Shown here: one piece after another, positions 1-9,048 of the stretch
Position numbering within the stretch: position 1 is the stretch's first letter
Layout: each line of letters opens with the position of its first letter
Source: Lachancea dasiensis
Taxonomy: Eukaryota; Ascomycota; Saccharomycetes; Saccharomycetales; Saccharomycetaceae
Assembly: GCA_900074725.1 (NCBI GenBank)
Contig: LT598455.1
Location: forward strand, 1,303,802 to 1,367,801
DNA: 64,000 nucleotides
Direction: 5' to 3'
Made by a program: the position numbers and the translations under genes
The notes under the pieces: generated by a model
Seen by the model: only the letters and a program-made list of their open reading frames with translations
Database searches by the model: none
What the model was told of the DNA's origin: nothing

Positions 1-2770
1 TTTTATTTTCTTCGAGAAGATTTCCTGAGCTTTCATTTCGATCTTCAAAGTAAGAGTCAGCCGTAGCCTCAATGACTGGCTTAATTTCCTCAATCGGTGC
101 AGCGTAAGGCTCGTCAAGTGTCACAGCATCGGGTGTTGTTTCCTCTTGGTCTCTCTCATAATTCATATGTTCAGCCATATCAGGTGTGAAGTTGTTCTCT
201 AGATCATCGGGTATGGCAAACGATGAGGAGGTGGGATGTGTGGTCAAAGTGTCTTCCCAAGAAGTCTGCAAAGTACTTTCAGGCCTCTGAGTTATTGAGC
301 TCGTGGCGTCTGGTGAAAGAGAGACGGATTGAGGCGAGCTGCTAGACTGTTCATTAGACGAAAAAATGTAAACATGCTCAGTTCCACTCTCAGTGACTTG
401 AGACGTATTCTCAGATGAAGCAGACCCAATAACTAGCTGAGAGCTCGATATAGTATCTATGACTTCTGTTTCAACTGGAGTTTGAACAGATGATTTGGTT
501 TCTGAAGTTTTTCCAGTCATCGGCGTTGGTTCCGGCTCTGGGGCTGCTTCAAATGGAACGACATTTGATACTCGTTTAACTTTTTCTGTAGTTTCAGAAG
601 TTGGTGCTTGTTCAATGGTTTCCATGGTTTTGAAAACCGAAGTCTGCTCGATTTGTTTCACAATTTCGGAAGCTGTTGGCAACTGCACTGACTCGAAGTT
701 ATCCAGTGCTTGTTTATCGCCCTCGGGTGAAATTATGTCATCATGTGTAGCAAAGCTTTTGGAGGTTAGGTTCCCGGCTTCCACATGCGATCTCTTGGCC
801 TTAGTTTCCGCAGCAGTTACTACAGACCTTTTGGTGGAAGAGGTTCCAATTGAATTTGCTGCAGAGTTCGATAATTGGCTAGCAGAGGCTGATACTAAGG
901 AGGTTGTTGTGGTGATCGTAATGATTTCTTCTGACTGAGATTGTGATCCGGTCCCGATGTCAAAAGATAAGTTCTGGTTAGAGGCAGAAGAAGAAGAAAA
1001 TGAATACAATTGAGGATCAGTCTCTATTATAGATGAATATTCCAAGGGCACTGTCAAATGCTTTAGGGAGCTAACGTTCAGATCTTGGTGTACAGGGGCC
1101 TTTGACGGCATAACAGAATCTCTTTCATCCAAAAAATCGTTGTTTGAAACTGATAGACTTGGATCATTAGTGCTTAAAGGTGAAACTGACAGACTTGGAA
1201 AGTCTGTGCTTGAGGATGAGGGAAAAGAAAAGCCAATAGTGTCGAGGAGTGAGGACTTCGTAAAATCCTGAGTGGTAGACAGAGAAACTGCCTCCCGACC
1301 GCCACCAGAAGTAGAGGTTATTGCAGTATAAGATTCATTTGAGTTTGGATCTGCTATTTCAGTTGCTGTCGTATCAGGTTTGACGGTGCTACTCATTTCA
1401 GTAAAATTCTCTTCAATCTCGTGAACGTTCGTGGGATCAGCTGAAGGTTCCGGAGTGTAGGTCTCATAAGAAGACAAGTGTGTTATGCTTGGAAGAGAAG
1501 TGCTTATGACTGAACTGTCAGTTGGAGGAAGTCTAGTATAGGACTGAATACTCACCACATCGCCCACCAATGTTGTTTGCCTAAAGACATCATTCATCTT
1601 GAAATCCCCTCTGCCATACCATTTACTCAATGCAAAATGGTAGGATCTTTGATATAGGTTGTGTTTATAAGCAAATTGAGCAACCACAGCGATGAAGACA
1701 ACCACTACAAATTTTAACAATGTTTTCAGGATTTTTTCAATCACTGAAGTTGCATTTGCAAAATTGTTTGGGATTTTGATAACGTGAATAGTATTTGCAG
1801 CTGATACGCTGGCCAATAGGTTACCATTGGGTGAGAAAACAATCTTGGTTATGGCAAATGAATGAACCTGTTTAAAAAACTTTGCAACGCTCAAATTTTT
1901 TAGTTTCACAAGAGCTACAGAATTATCATTTCCTGCAAGCGCTGCCAGTTGACCCTCAGAATCAACGTCCATGGAAGTTACACCCCTAAATTTAGTGGTA
2001 ACGACCCTGGTTTTGAGCACTGACGTTGTTCCTGATTTCAGACTTACCTTACAGAGTACAATTCCATTCCCTTTTCTCAAGGCAGCAGCAACTAGAACCG
2101 TATCATCTCCGATGAATCGTATCTTAGAAAGGGCCCAGTTCTTATCGAAATCAGTTTTGCGGACGATAAAACGTCCGGTTACAATCGAAATTACCTCCAA
2201 TGTGGACGTTGTGATATAACTGAGAACTTTACCATCAGGACTAAAATGCAAATCTTTGACGTCATTTCCAGTCTCAATTTCATAGGTTTCAGCTAGAAGA
2301 TTAGGGTTTAAGATGCGAATCACAGTTGGCAGCTTCGACGATGCAATTGCCGCTACAGACCCATCCTGAGATAGATAGGTCAGCTTTGTATAGTCCTCTG
2401 GAACTTTAGAGCGGTCGAGATCCACACTGGCCACAAACTTCAAGTGATCATTCTCAAACACATATTTCCGCACATGGTGGTTATCACCGCCAGCTTTGAT
2501 CTTAGCAGAAGACTCGTTGCACCCCATCAAAATAACATTATTCGCAGCATCTAACGTAGTCGGCGAGTCATCCTTCTCATTAAGTGTCAATTCCCGGTAT
2601 CGCTTGATCGCTTTCCGTTTGTCAAAGTTCACTTGTAAGGCTGTCAACTTATTGGCTATACCGTTATTCCCTTCACCGCCACCACCCGCTACCAACAATA
2701 CAGAGTCATTGAGAAATCTCGCGCCATAGGCTGGATAGCCCAGGCTATACATTGTTTCCTGAAACTTCAT
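1..2770 (-). CDS. SEC12: Sec12/Sed4-type guanine nucleotide exchange factor for Sar1 (3' end outside window)
   Basis: The start ATG is at 2768-2770 and the frame stays open to the left edge, giving at least 923 residues. The product is the type II ER membrane protein that loads Sar1 with GTP to start COPII coat assembly. Seen: residues 1 to about 345 form a WD40-type propeller beginning MKF.., with the glycine/asparagine-rich K-loop (GGGGEGNNG) that in yeast Sec12 is the catalytic loop. One hydrophobic span lies near residues 348-366 (FVVVVFIAVVAQFAY). After it comes a lumenal domain of more than 550 residues, very rich in Ser, Thr and Glu. S. cerevisiae Sec12 is 471 residues with a short lumenal tail, while its paralogue Sed4 is 1065; this single gene has the Sed4-like architecture. 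An HDEL-type end cannot be checked because the C terminus is outside. The family call is firm; the choice between the names SEC12 and SED4 is a matter of duplication history. Confidence 0.93.
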   Translation of the reverse strand, partial: MKFQETMYSLGYPAYGARFLNDSVLLVAGGGGEGNNGIANKLTALQVNFDKRKAIKRYRELTLNEKDDSPTTLDAANNVILMGCNESSAKIKAGGDNHHVRKYVFENDHLKFVASVDLDRSKVPEDYTKLTYLSQDGSVAAIASSKLPTVIRILNPNLLAETYEIETGNDVKDLHFSPDGKVLSYITTSTLEVISIVTGRFIVRKTDFDKNWALSKIRFIGDDTVLVAAALRKGNGIVLCKVSLKSGTTSVLKTRVVTTKFRGVTSMDVDSEGQLAALAGNDNSVALVKLKNLSVAKFFKQVHSFAITKIVFSPNGNLLASVSAANTIHVIKIPNNFANATSVIEKILKTLLKFVVVVFIAVVAQFAYKHNLYQRSYHFALSKWYGRGDFKMNDVFRQTTLVGDVVSIQSYTRLPPTDSSVISTSLPSITHLSSYETYTPEPSADPTNVHEIEENFTEMSSTVKPDTTATEIADPNSNESYTAITSTSGGGREAVSLSTTQDFTKSSLLDTIGFSFPSSSSTDFPSLSVSPLSTNDPSLSVSNNDFLDERDSVMPSKAPVHQDLNVSSLKHLTVPLEYSSIIETDPQLYSFSSSSASNQNLSFDIGTGSQSQSEEIITITTTTSLVSASASQLSNSAANSIGTSSTKRSVVTAAETKAKRSHVEAGNLTSKSFATHDDIISPEGDKQALDNFESVQLPTASEIVKQIEQTSVFKTMETIEQAPTSETTEKVKRVSNVVPFEAAPEPEPTPMTGKTSETKSSVQTPVETEVIDTISSSQLVIGSASSENTSQVTESGTEHVYIFSSNEQSSSSPQSVSLSPDATSSITQRPESTLQTSWEDTLTTHPTSSSFAIPDDLENNFTPDMAEHMNYERDQEETTPDAVTLDEPYAAPIEEIKPVIEATADSYFEDRNESSGNLLEENK

Positions 2771-3462
2771 AGTCCCAGTCTGCTTGGCCTGCTTGACCCC
2801 ATTATACCACGTATAGGTTGTAACTATAAGACCTTCATTTATTGGAATCCTGTGACACTATCGTAAATCATGATTATATAAGACTGGACAACCTCAGTTT
2901 ACTAACTTGCCTCGGCAAATCAATCCGACAGACACTGACTCGTACATTTCATTCTTGAATTCATCTCAGTGTGAAAATGGTAAATTTTTGAAATTGTTTG
3001 ATTGGTTCTATGATGGTTTGTAGCCACTCGCGACAGTGACTTTCAAATGATTACAAATTTCTTTCTAATCCGAACTTCATTCCCAGCGCTGCCGGTGCTT
3101 TCCGTCAAATTATACTGTCACTGTGGGCTAAGTTTTGAAAAGAAAACTGGCTAGGTATATGTCGTGATTTGTTCGTCAGCAAGGACGATTGTTAGCTGCA
3201 CCTGCCAATATTAGTCTACCGATTAATCTTGCTAGAACCTTTTTTTCAGGGACTATTAATGGACCCTGTCATTCGGCAGTTTGGTCGCGATTTGTCTAGC
3301 ATGTACTTCCAAATTTCTAAGTCTTAGCAAAGCTTCAAAAGTTAAAGCTTAACTATTATGCAAAATTACGGGCCTTCGTTCGCTTGAAATAGACACCCAC
3401 AATGGAGGACATAGATACACTACAGCAGAGAATCCATTGTCGTCAATGATTCGAAAGTTTCC
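2771..3462. other. intergenic, SEC12 promoter and HRD3 3' flank
   Basis: Both flanking genes are on the minus strand, so this stretch should hold the SEC12 promoter and the HRD3 terminator. I see no convincing ORF, tRNA or snoRNA. In S. cerevisiae HRD3 is followed by SEC13, not SEC12, so an ancestral or lineage-specific gene-order junction lies here. Confidence 0.5.
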
Positions 3463-5784
3463 TTATATCGCGAAGAATTGAACATTGAGGTTGAACCTTC
3501 CTTCATTACCACCCCGCTGGCGAAGAACCATGTTTCTCAAAAGGTGGCTAAACAGGAAAAACAGCATGATGCCCATGATCGTAAGTACATCGGGAAGATT
3601 TGGTACGTCATACTCACCTAAGGGGAAACCATTCCTTCTTTTATGAGCCTGGCGAGCTTTTTGAAACGCCTTGAGGACTCTAGAGTGGATGGCCTCCTTT
3701 ACTTCTTGCGCTTCTTTGTCAGCATCAAGTTCTGGACTCTTTTGAAGTATTCCTTCCATAAACCAACACATCCATGATTTGAACTCTAGTTTCAACGTCG
3801 AGAGTTTCACGCCCAGAAACAGCTTAGAGTTAAGAGCCAGGGCCGCATCGTAATATCGTTTCGCTAGATGAAAATCTCGATCCACCCCTAAACCATATTC
3901 GTACATGTATCCCAAATTCCAGTTACCTAGTGCAGAGTATGGGTGGCTTTGATACAGAGCAACTGCTTGTGCGTAATCATTCATATCAAAATAAATATTG
4001 CCTGCAATCACAGCAGCCTCGGCATAACCTGATTTTGACGCAAGTCTATAGTACTTCGCAGCAGCCAATTTTCTTTCGATTGGCATAATGGGGGGTTCGT
4101 CCAGCTCATAAGGTGGTTGGTATAGCAAAAAAGCTGCGTTGACCTGAGCCGTGTTAATTCCCTGTTCCGCTGCCTGTGCATATAGCCAGAGGGCCGCTTC
4201 TGTTTCACCTCTCAATAATGCTGCAAATGCGTCCTTCATTTGTGGTAGGATCAAATGTTCTTGGGACTCAATGAATGACATATACTGGTTTACTAAACTG
4301 TTAACGCTCTGATGATAAAAATCGCGATCACCCTTCTCAGAGCGGGAGGCGACCTCAAAAGCGGCCCTTGAGTGGCCCATGGTACTTGCGGTTTTCAACA
4401 ATATAGGATAATCGGTTAATCTGTTCTTCTTGAGGTCTTTTGGTAATGCTGGTGGCATTAAACCTGCTTTGTAGAGTTGAAAAAACTGGAAATATGCCTC
4501 AGAGCTAATAGCGTCCAAAGATGAAGAGAGAGCGTCGTAGTATTCTAGTGCTGCAGTAATATTCTGATGGACGTACTGGTTTATTAGGCCTAGGTCTAAA
4601 TGTGCACTTTTGCCTTTCAGTTTCAATTCATGTATGGCTTCTGACAGAAACCGTTCTGCTGCTTCGATATTCGGCTCCGGTAAACCCTCTCCTGTGAAAC
4701 AAATGTGGCCCCATAGTTCTAGACATTTCGCGTAATAGAACTTCTGTAACGTATCCATATCCCGAACTTGAGAGTGATACTCCGACACTGTTATTTTTAA
4801 AAGCTCTGCGGCGATTTTGACATTGCGCTGCTGGGTATAGGTGCCTTTATAATTGTCTAGAGCAGTATAATAGACGTCCACAAAATTATTCCCATCTTCA
4901 TCGTCATCTTCCATGAAATCATTAGAACCAGAGCCAAAATGCAAAACCACCATTCCGGAGTGCAAATTTGTGAGGATGGAGGAAGTAACGTCGGGACGAC
5001 TTGCCCTAAGCCTCCTCACAGACGATGGTGTGAGTCCCAAGCCATTGCCCAGGATTCCACCATTAAAATCGGGAATCCGTACGAGATAAGACTCGACATA
5101 TGGGGGAAACAACTTCCACTCCACCTCTGTGTATTGTTCATGGAGTTCAGCCGCTAGTGTTCGATACAGCAACAGTGCCCTGTCCCGATTTGGAGGAACA
5201 TTGATGCCTCGAAAATAGCGATGGGCCAAAGCCATGATGGCCCGGTGTTCCCCCAAATCAGCTGCCTTTTCGTAATATATAAGACCCTTTGGAGTGTCTA
5301 TTGGAATTGTACCAAAAAGACCCGTCGTGTGCATCAAGCCAAGTTCAAAAAGAGCAGTCGCATTTGTATAATCTGTGAGTTCGTTGAATTTCTGCATGTA
5401 GCGAAATGCCAAGCTTTTATTGTGCGGAAACCCATACTCTTGAAGTAGGTGAATTTGAGCCAGCGCAAAAGTTGCTTCTGTGTTATTGAACTCCTCGCTA
5501 GACTGTACCAACCGCTTGTACAACAATCGATCTTCTAGTTCGTCTGCACTGTAAAACCGCTCCCAGTTTAGCTCTTGCTCCTCCTCAAAATAGTCAATGG
5601 GGATTGTAATATCAATTCCACCTTGGAAAGGATCTGGCTGCTGGGCTGAGTGCACCATAATTTCCTTATGCTTTGGCATTGTTTTCAACTGCTGTGCCAA
5701 GTCATGCCACGGGTCTTCAGTCTGTTGTGAAGAGCCCAGAGAAGCACAGCTGGACAGCAGAGTCAGAAGCACAGACAATTTCAT
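3463..5784 (-). CDS. HRD3: Hrd3, Sel1-repeat partner of the Hrd1 ER-degradation ubiquitin ligase
   Basis: The 773-residue protein begins with a signal peptide (about residues 1-19), followed by a lumenal domain packed with Sel1-type helical repeats. Recognisable repeat units include the LGEHRAIMALAHRYFRG and GNWNLGYMYEYGLGVD regions. One transmembrane span lies near residues 731-752 (LTIMGIMLFFLFSHLL), followed by a short cytosolic tail. Hrd3/SEL1L stabilises the Hrd1 ligase and hands misfolded lumenal proteins to it. S. cerevisiae Hrd3 is 833 residues with the same order of parts. Several N-glycosylation sequons (for example NNT, NKS, NAT) fit a lumenal domain. Its neighbourhood with the epsin gene matches the YLR206W-YLR207W pair of S. 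cerevisiae, with two further genes between them here. Confidence 0.95.
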   Translation of the reverse strand: MKLSVLLTLLSSCASLGSSQQTEDPWHDLAQQLKTMPKHKEIMVHSAQQPDPFQGGIDITIPIDYFEEEQELNWERFYSADELEDRLLYKRLVQSSEEFNNTEATFALAQIHLLQEYGFPHNKSLAFRYMQKFNELTDYTNATALFELGLMHTTGLFGTIPIDTPKGLIYYEKAADLGEHRAIMALAHRYFRGINVPPNRDRALLLYRTLAAELHEQYTEVEWKLFPPYVESYLVRIPDFNGGILGNGLGLTPSSVRRLRASRPDVTSSILTNLHSGMVVLHFGSGSNDFMEDDDEDGNNFVDVYYTALDNYKGTYTQQRNVKIAAELLKITVSEYHSQVRDMDTLQKFYYAKCLELWGHICFTGEGLPEPNIEAAERFLSEAIHELKLKGKSAHLDLGLINQYVHQNITAALEYYDALSSSLDAISSEAYFQFFQLYKAGLMPPALPKDLKKNRLTDYPILLKTASTMGHSRAAFEVASRSEKGDRDFYHQSVNSLVNQYMSFIESQEHLILPQMKDAFAALLRGETEAALWLYAQAAEQGINTAQVNAAFLLYQPPYELDEPPIMPIERKLAAAKYYRLASKSGYAEAAVIAGNIYFDMNDYAQAVALYQSHPYSALGNWNLGYMYEYGLGVDRDFHLAKRYYDAALALNSKLFLGVKLSTLKLEFKSWMCWFMEGILQKSPELDADKEAQEVKEAIHSRVLKAFQKARQAHKRRNGFPLGEYDVPNLPDVLTIMGIMLFFLFSHLLRNMVLRQRGGNEGRFNLNVQFFAI

Positions 5785-5962
5785 GGAGCCCTATCTTAAG
5801 TGGGATCGCAATGAAACGTCACCCTCCTATTTTAGTATACTTGGTTGCTTGTCGTTGTTAGGGCCGGGCAAATTATTACATCTTAGAGTATTAGTACCAT
5901 GTTAATTACTTATAGTTCGACTAGAAGGCAGAAAACTAGGGCGACAGAATGCAACGCTCCTG

Positions 5963-7147
5963 ATGCGTGTCAAATGGTTGTGTAGCTGTTCGGATTCTCC
6001 AAAATCGCTATTGGAACTCAATGTCTGTGGACAGTGCCAGTGTGTATCCTGTCACCTTTGTCAAAGACCCGAGCTCTCGGTTAAATATTGTCCAGGATGC
6101 TTTAAGAAGTACGAGCTGGGTGACCAGACAAGATGCTCCCGAAATTGTTTGGAATGCGGTATGTGTGAGTCTCAAGTTATCCTCACAAGCAGTAAAGATA
6201 AGGTCGGAAGCAGACGCCTCATCTTAAAGTGCCACGGTTGCGGATGGGACTACAAGTTGAAAACAATTGACACCACTCAGTCCTTAACTAGCTATGTCAA
6301 CGAATTGAGAGGTTATCAAGACAAATATCATGCTAGATTTCGGGAACTGCAAAAGTTTTACAGCCTCAAACGAAAATTGCAGGATCTTGACATGAGCAGT
6401 AAGATGGGCAAAATTGACACCCTGGATGAAACCACCTCGCATGAATTGGTTGCTGAGCTTTCCGGGCGCAAAATATTTGAGCTCATCAATGAAGAACGCC
6501 CCTCTCCTCCTACGTTGGAGATGAATGCACCTGTGGCATCCTTGCCAAGAGGCCGCCGCTTGAAGGCACGTTACAATTTTAAATGTCCCTCGTGTGATAC
6601 ATGGCTCACGAAGTGTTATCCTGACCCTAGATCTTCGCGTTTCTTGCTGGAGTCGTGTGCTTTGCAGACCATTCCCGAGCTCAGGATCATCCCTTTATCA
6701 CAAGCTCACTCTATCGAGCCGCAGGACGCGAATAAACTAGCACTAGCTTTCTGTTCTGCGTTTCAATCCAATAGCAGGACTACAGACATATCGCTGATTG
6801 GATCTGCTACCATATATTTACCTGTGCCACAATTCACTATTCAATCTCTCGACTCGCTGGCCCCAGCACTTTCACCGACAGAAAACCTGTCGCAGTTTAT
6901 TACACGTATTCCAACCTACTTGCTGAGCTCTGAGCTCGATCTAGTGGAAAATGAAAGAGTTAGAAGGACTAAGAGCAGGGCGGAATGCAAGCTTCGTAAT
7001 TTTCAAAACTCTGAAGTAATAGATCAAGGCAATGGCTGGACTATTGTTCCGATCCATATACTAGAATCAAAAGACTACCATAATATCCAACTGATCTTTA
7101 CCACACCAGATCATAGAGTGTCACTTCGAGCTGTCATCTGTTCATAA
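5963..7147 (+). CDS. dynactin p62 (DCTN4-like) subunit
   Basis: The 394-residue protein has an N-terminal cysteine-rich module with repeated CxxC pairs: CGQCQC, CHLC, CPGC, CSRNC, CGMC and CHGCGW, spread over about residues 22-95. A further CPSC pair lies near residue 209, followed by the segment ending in IPELRIIPL. The spacing RCSRNCLECGMC then CHGCGWDYK is the hallmark of the dynactin p62 family (pointed-end complex, dynein cargo adaptor). A helical stretch around residues 110-170 could be coiled coil. S. cerevisiae has Nip100, Jnm1, Ldb18, Arp1 and Arp10 but no recognised p62, so this looks like a gene retained here and lost there. The gene starts 178 bp from the divergent HRD3 start and ends 78 bp before MHF2. 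Family assignment rests on the cysteine pattern; assembly into dynactin is inferred. Confidence 0.8.
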   Translation: MRVKWLCSCSDSPKSLLELNVCGQCQCVSCHLCQRPELSVKYCPGCFKKYELGDQTRCSRNCLECGMCESQVILTSSKDKVGSRRLILKCHGCGWDYKLKTIDTTQSLTSYVNELRGYQDKYHARFRELQKFYSLKRKLQDLDMSSKMGKIDTLDETTSHELVAELSGRKIFELINEERPSPPTLEMNAPVASLPRGRRLKARYNFKCPSCDTWLTKCYPDPRSSRFLLESCALQTIPELRIIPLSQAHSIEPQDANKLALAFCSAFQSNSRTTDISLIGSATIYLPVPQFTIQSLDSLAPALSPTENLSQFITRIPTYLLSSELDLVENERVRRTKSRAECKLRNFQNSEVIDQGNGWTIVPIHILESKDYHNIQLIFTTPDHRVSLRAVICS

Positions 7148-7225
7148 GTATTTATCATCTCCTACTAAATAATTGAAGGACCTACCTTTAAGCTTCTTTA
7201 CCCAGGATTAATATCCCACAGATTG

Positions 7226-7486
7226 ATGACAGGGGCTGTGCCAAAGGACACCATCGCTCGAATTTTTCAGCTATGTTCTTTCAGTGATGAAGGCACCAGG
7301 ATTACTGAGTCCACACTGGCCCTAATTGATGAATACCTTGAGATTTTTGTTCGCGAGGCGGTACTTCGGTCGATTGAAAACAAGGAACGGTTAAAGGACG
7401 AAAATCGCGACCAATTGGGAAATCAATTGGTATTAACCCACAAAGATTTAGAAAACATCTCGGGTCTTCTATTGCTGGATATGTAA
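7226..7486 (+). CDS. MHF2: Mhf2 / CENP-X histone-fold protein
   Basis: The 86-residue protein ends EAVLRSIENKE... LVLTHKDLENISGLLLLDM, which matches Mhf2 (EAVLRSL..., LSHQDLERIVGLLLMDM at the C terminus). It should form the MHF1-MHF2 histone-fold tetramer that works with the Mph1/FANCM helicase at stalled forks and, as CENP-S/CENP-X, at kinetochores. I chose ATG 7226 because the codon before it is TTG, and the resulting length is close to the 80 residues of S. cerevisiae Mhf2. S. cerevisiae MHF2 (YDL160C-A) also lies next to ENT1, and here the stop is 90 bp from the convergent ENT stop. Confidence 0.9.
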   Translation: MTGAVPKDTIARIFQLCSFSDEGTRITESTLALIDEYLEIFVREAVLRSIENKERLKDENRDQLGNQLVLTHKDLENISGLLLLDM

Positions 7487-7575
7487 AACTATTTGCTCTA
7501 GTGTGTAAGACGGATTTTATATATAGTACACTGAACGCATCCAGTAAGCGGACCGTATAGTAACAAGGAAACAGG

Positions 7576-9048
7576 TCATAAATCAATTAGACTAACACCT
7601 TGGTCGGCGGTGCCACTTCCGGCGAAGTGTGTAGCCGACTGTTGGTGGGGCTGTTGTTGAATATTGGCGTTCCCATTGCCGAAACCATATCCAGTGTATG
7701 ATGGAACAACGGAGGTGCTTGGAAGGCCAGTGTATTGTTGTGCCAAAAATGGGTTTTTCTTGCCCTGGGGGGCCTCATTCGTGACTTGTTTGTACCCAGT
7801 GCCCTGGGAATTGATGAATGTCCCAGTCTTTGTATGTTGGGCTGGGATACGAGTTTGGCCTGTATTACCGAAAGTGTCCAGGCCACTTCCTGATGCCAAA
7901 AGATTGTTAAGATCACTGTATTTGTCGGAAATTGACTGGTTCCCGGTTCTTGTTTGCCTCAGTGGCTGCTGTGGAGCTGACATAGCACTTTGTGGAGGCA
8001 GGTTTTGCAACCTTTGCTCTGATCTTGGAGGTTGAACGGGTTGCGGGGAAGGTGCCTCTGTTGTTTTGCTTTGTGCACCTAACGCAAATGGATTGTTAGA
8101 ACCAGTGGCGAGCGGTTGTTGTTGTTGTTGTTGTTGTTGCGCCAACGACTGCAGATATTGCTGTTGTGCAAGAGCCTGCTGATCTTGTTGTTGCTGCATT
8201 GCCAGATACTGTTGCTGCGCAAGAAATTGTTGTTGTGCAAGTTGTTGTTGTGCCAACTGTTCATTCATCTGCTGTTGGTATTGTAAATACTCTTCTGCGG
8301 TGATAGGATTTCCAAACACATCGTAATAAAGAGCTGGCTGCTGAGGCTGTTGACCATAACCAAACATCTCACCTTGAGCCTGTTGCATTTGTTGTTGTCT
8401 CTGCAATTCTCGAAGACGTTTGAGTTCTTCCTCTTCCTTGCTGAGTTGTATAGCTGTTTGCAGGTCGTCGTTGCTGTTATCGTACATTTCGTATCTTCTG
8501 CGCCTGTCTTCTTCTTCTTGTTCCGCGGTGAGCTTACTTTCCTCCAATGCACGTTGCAGGTCGTCATCCATGTCCGGGGTCCTGCGCCTTCTTGGACGAC
8601 GGTCTCTTTGCCTGAGCTGTCTTTCTTCGCGTAAACGCTCGTCGTCCAGCAACAGCGATGTCAGTTCACGAGCTTTAACACGCACAATTTGCCCCTGGTC
8701 AATTCCAAACTCATCTTCATGGGTAAATTCTCGTAGAGTTTTGATGATGTAGAGATTCTCTCTGACCCAAGGAACACAGTTTTCGGAGCCACAGCGAACC
8801 AGGTAGTCCAGAACGGTCAGAGACTTGGCTACATGGCGCCAGTTCTTGCCTTTATCATTCAGCCGCTTGTCAAGCATGTCCATAATCTCAAAGAAGCTCA
8901 CGTTATCAAAAGACCGATCTGCGATTTCGTCCAGCAGTTCGACCGAAGGTCCATCTGAATCGTTCGAAGTAGCTTCCCGCAGTACCACTTGCGTACCGGA
9001 GTAGCCATTAACCACATTTTTTGCCCTGCGGATCAGAGACTTCGACAT
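7576..9048 (-). CDS. ENT1: epsin, clathrin adaptor (single ENT1/ENT2 gene)
   Basis: The 490-residue endocytic adaptor has an ENTH domain at about residues 1-140 (starts MSKSLIRRAKNVV; contains FFEIMDMLDKRL), which binds PtdIns(4,5)P2. It is followed by two ubiquitin-interacting motifs (DDLQRALEESK and DDLQTAIQLSKEEEE). A long Gln-rich stretch comes next, then two NPF motifs (NNPFALG, KNPFLAQ) for EH-domain partners, and a C-terminal clathrin box (SLIDL). All parts of a functional epsin are present. S. cerevisiae has two copies, ENT1 next to MHF2 and ENT2 next to HRD3; here one gene lies between both neighbours, as expected for the unduplicated state. The Gln tract is encoded by mixed CAA/CAG codons and is likely to vary in length between strains. 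Confidence 0.95.
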   Translation of the reverse strand: MSKSLIRRAKNVVNGYSGTQVVLREATSNDSDGPSVELLDEIADRSFDNVSFFEIMDMLDKRLNDKGKNWRHVAKSLTVLDYLVRCGSENCVPWVRENLYIIKTLREFTHEDEFGIDQGQIVRVKARELTSLLLDDERLREERQLRQRDRRPRRRRTPDMDDDLQRALEESKLTAEQEEEDRRRRYEMYDNSNDDLQTAIQLSKEEEELKRLRELQRQQQMQQAQGEMFGYGQQPQQPALYYDVFGNPITAEEYLQYQQQMNEQLAQQQLAQQQFLAQQQYLAMQQQQDQQALAQQQYLQSLAQQQQQQQQPLATGSNNPFALGAQSKTTEAPSPQPVQPPRSEQRLQNLPPQSAMSAPQQPLRQTRTGNQSISDKYSDLNNLLASGSGLDTFGNTGQTRIPAQHTKTGTFINSQGTGYKQVTNEAPQGKKNPFLAQQYTGLPSTSVVPSYTGYGFGNGNANIQQQPHQQSATHFAGSGTADQGVSLIDL

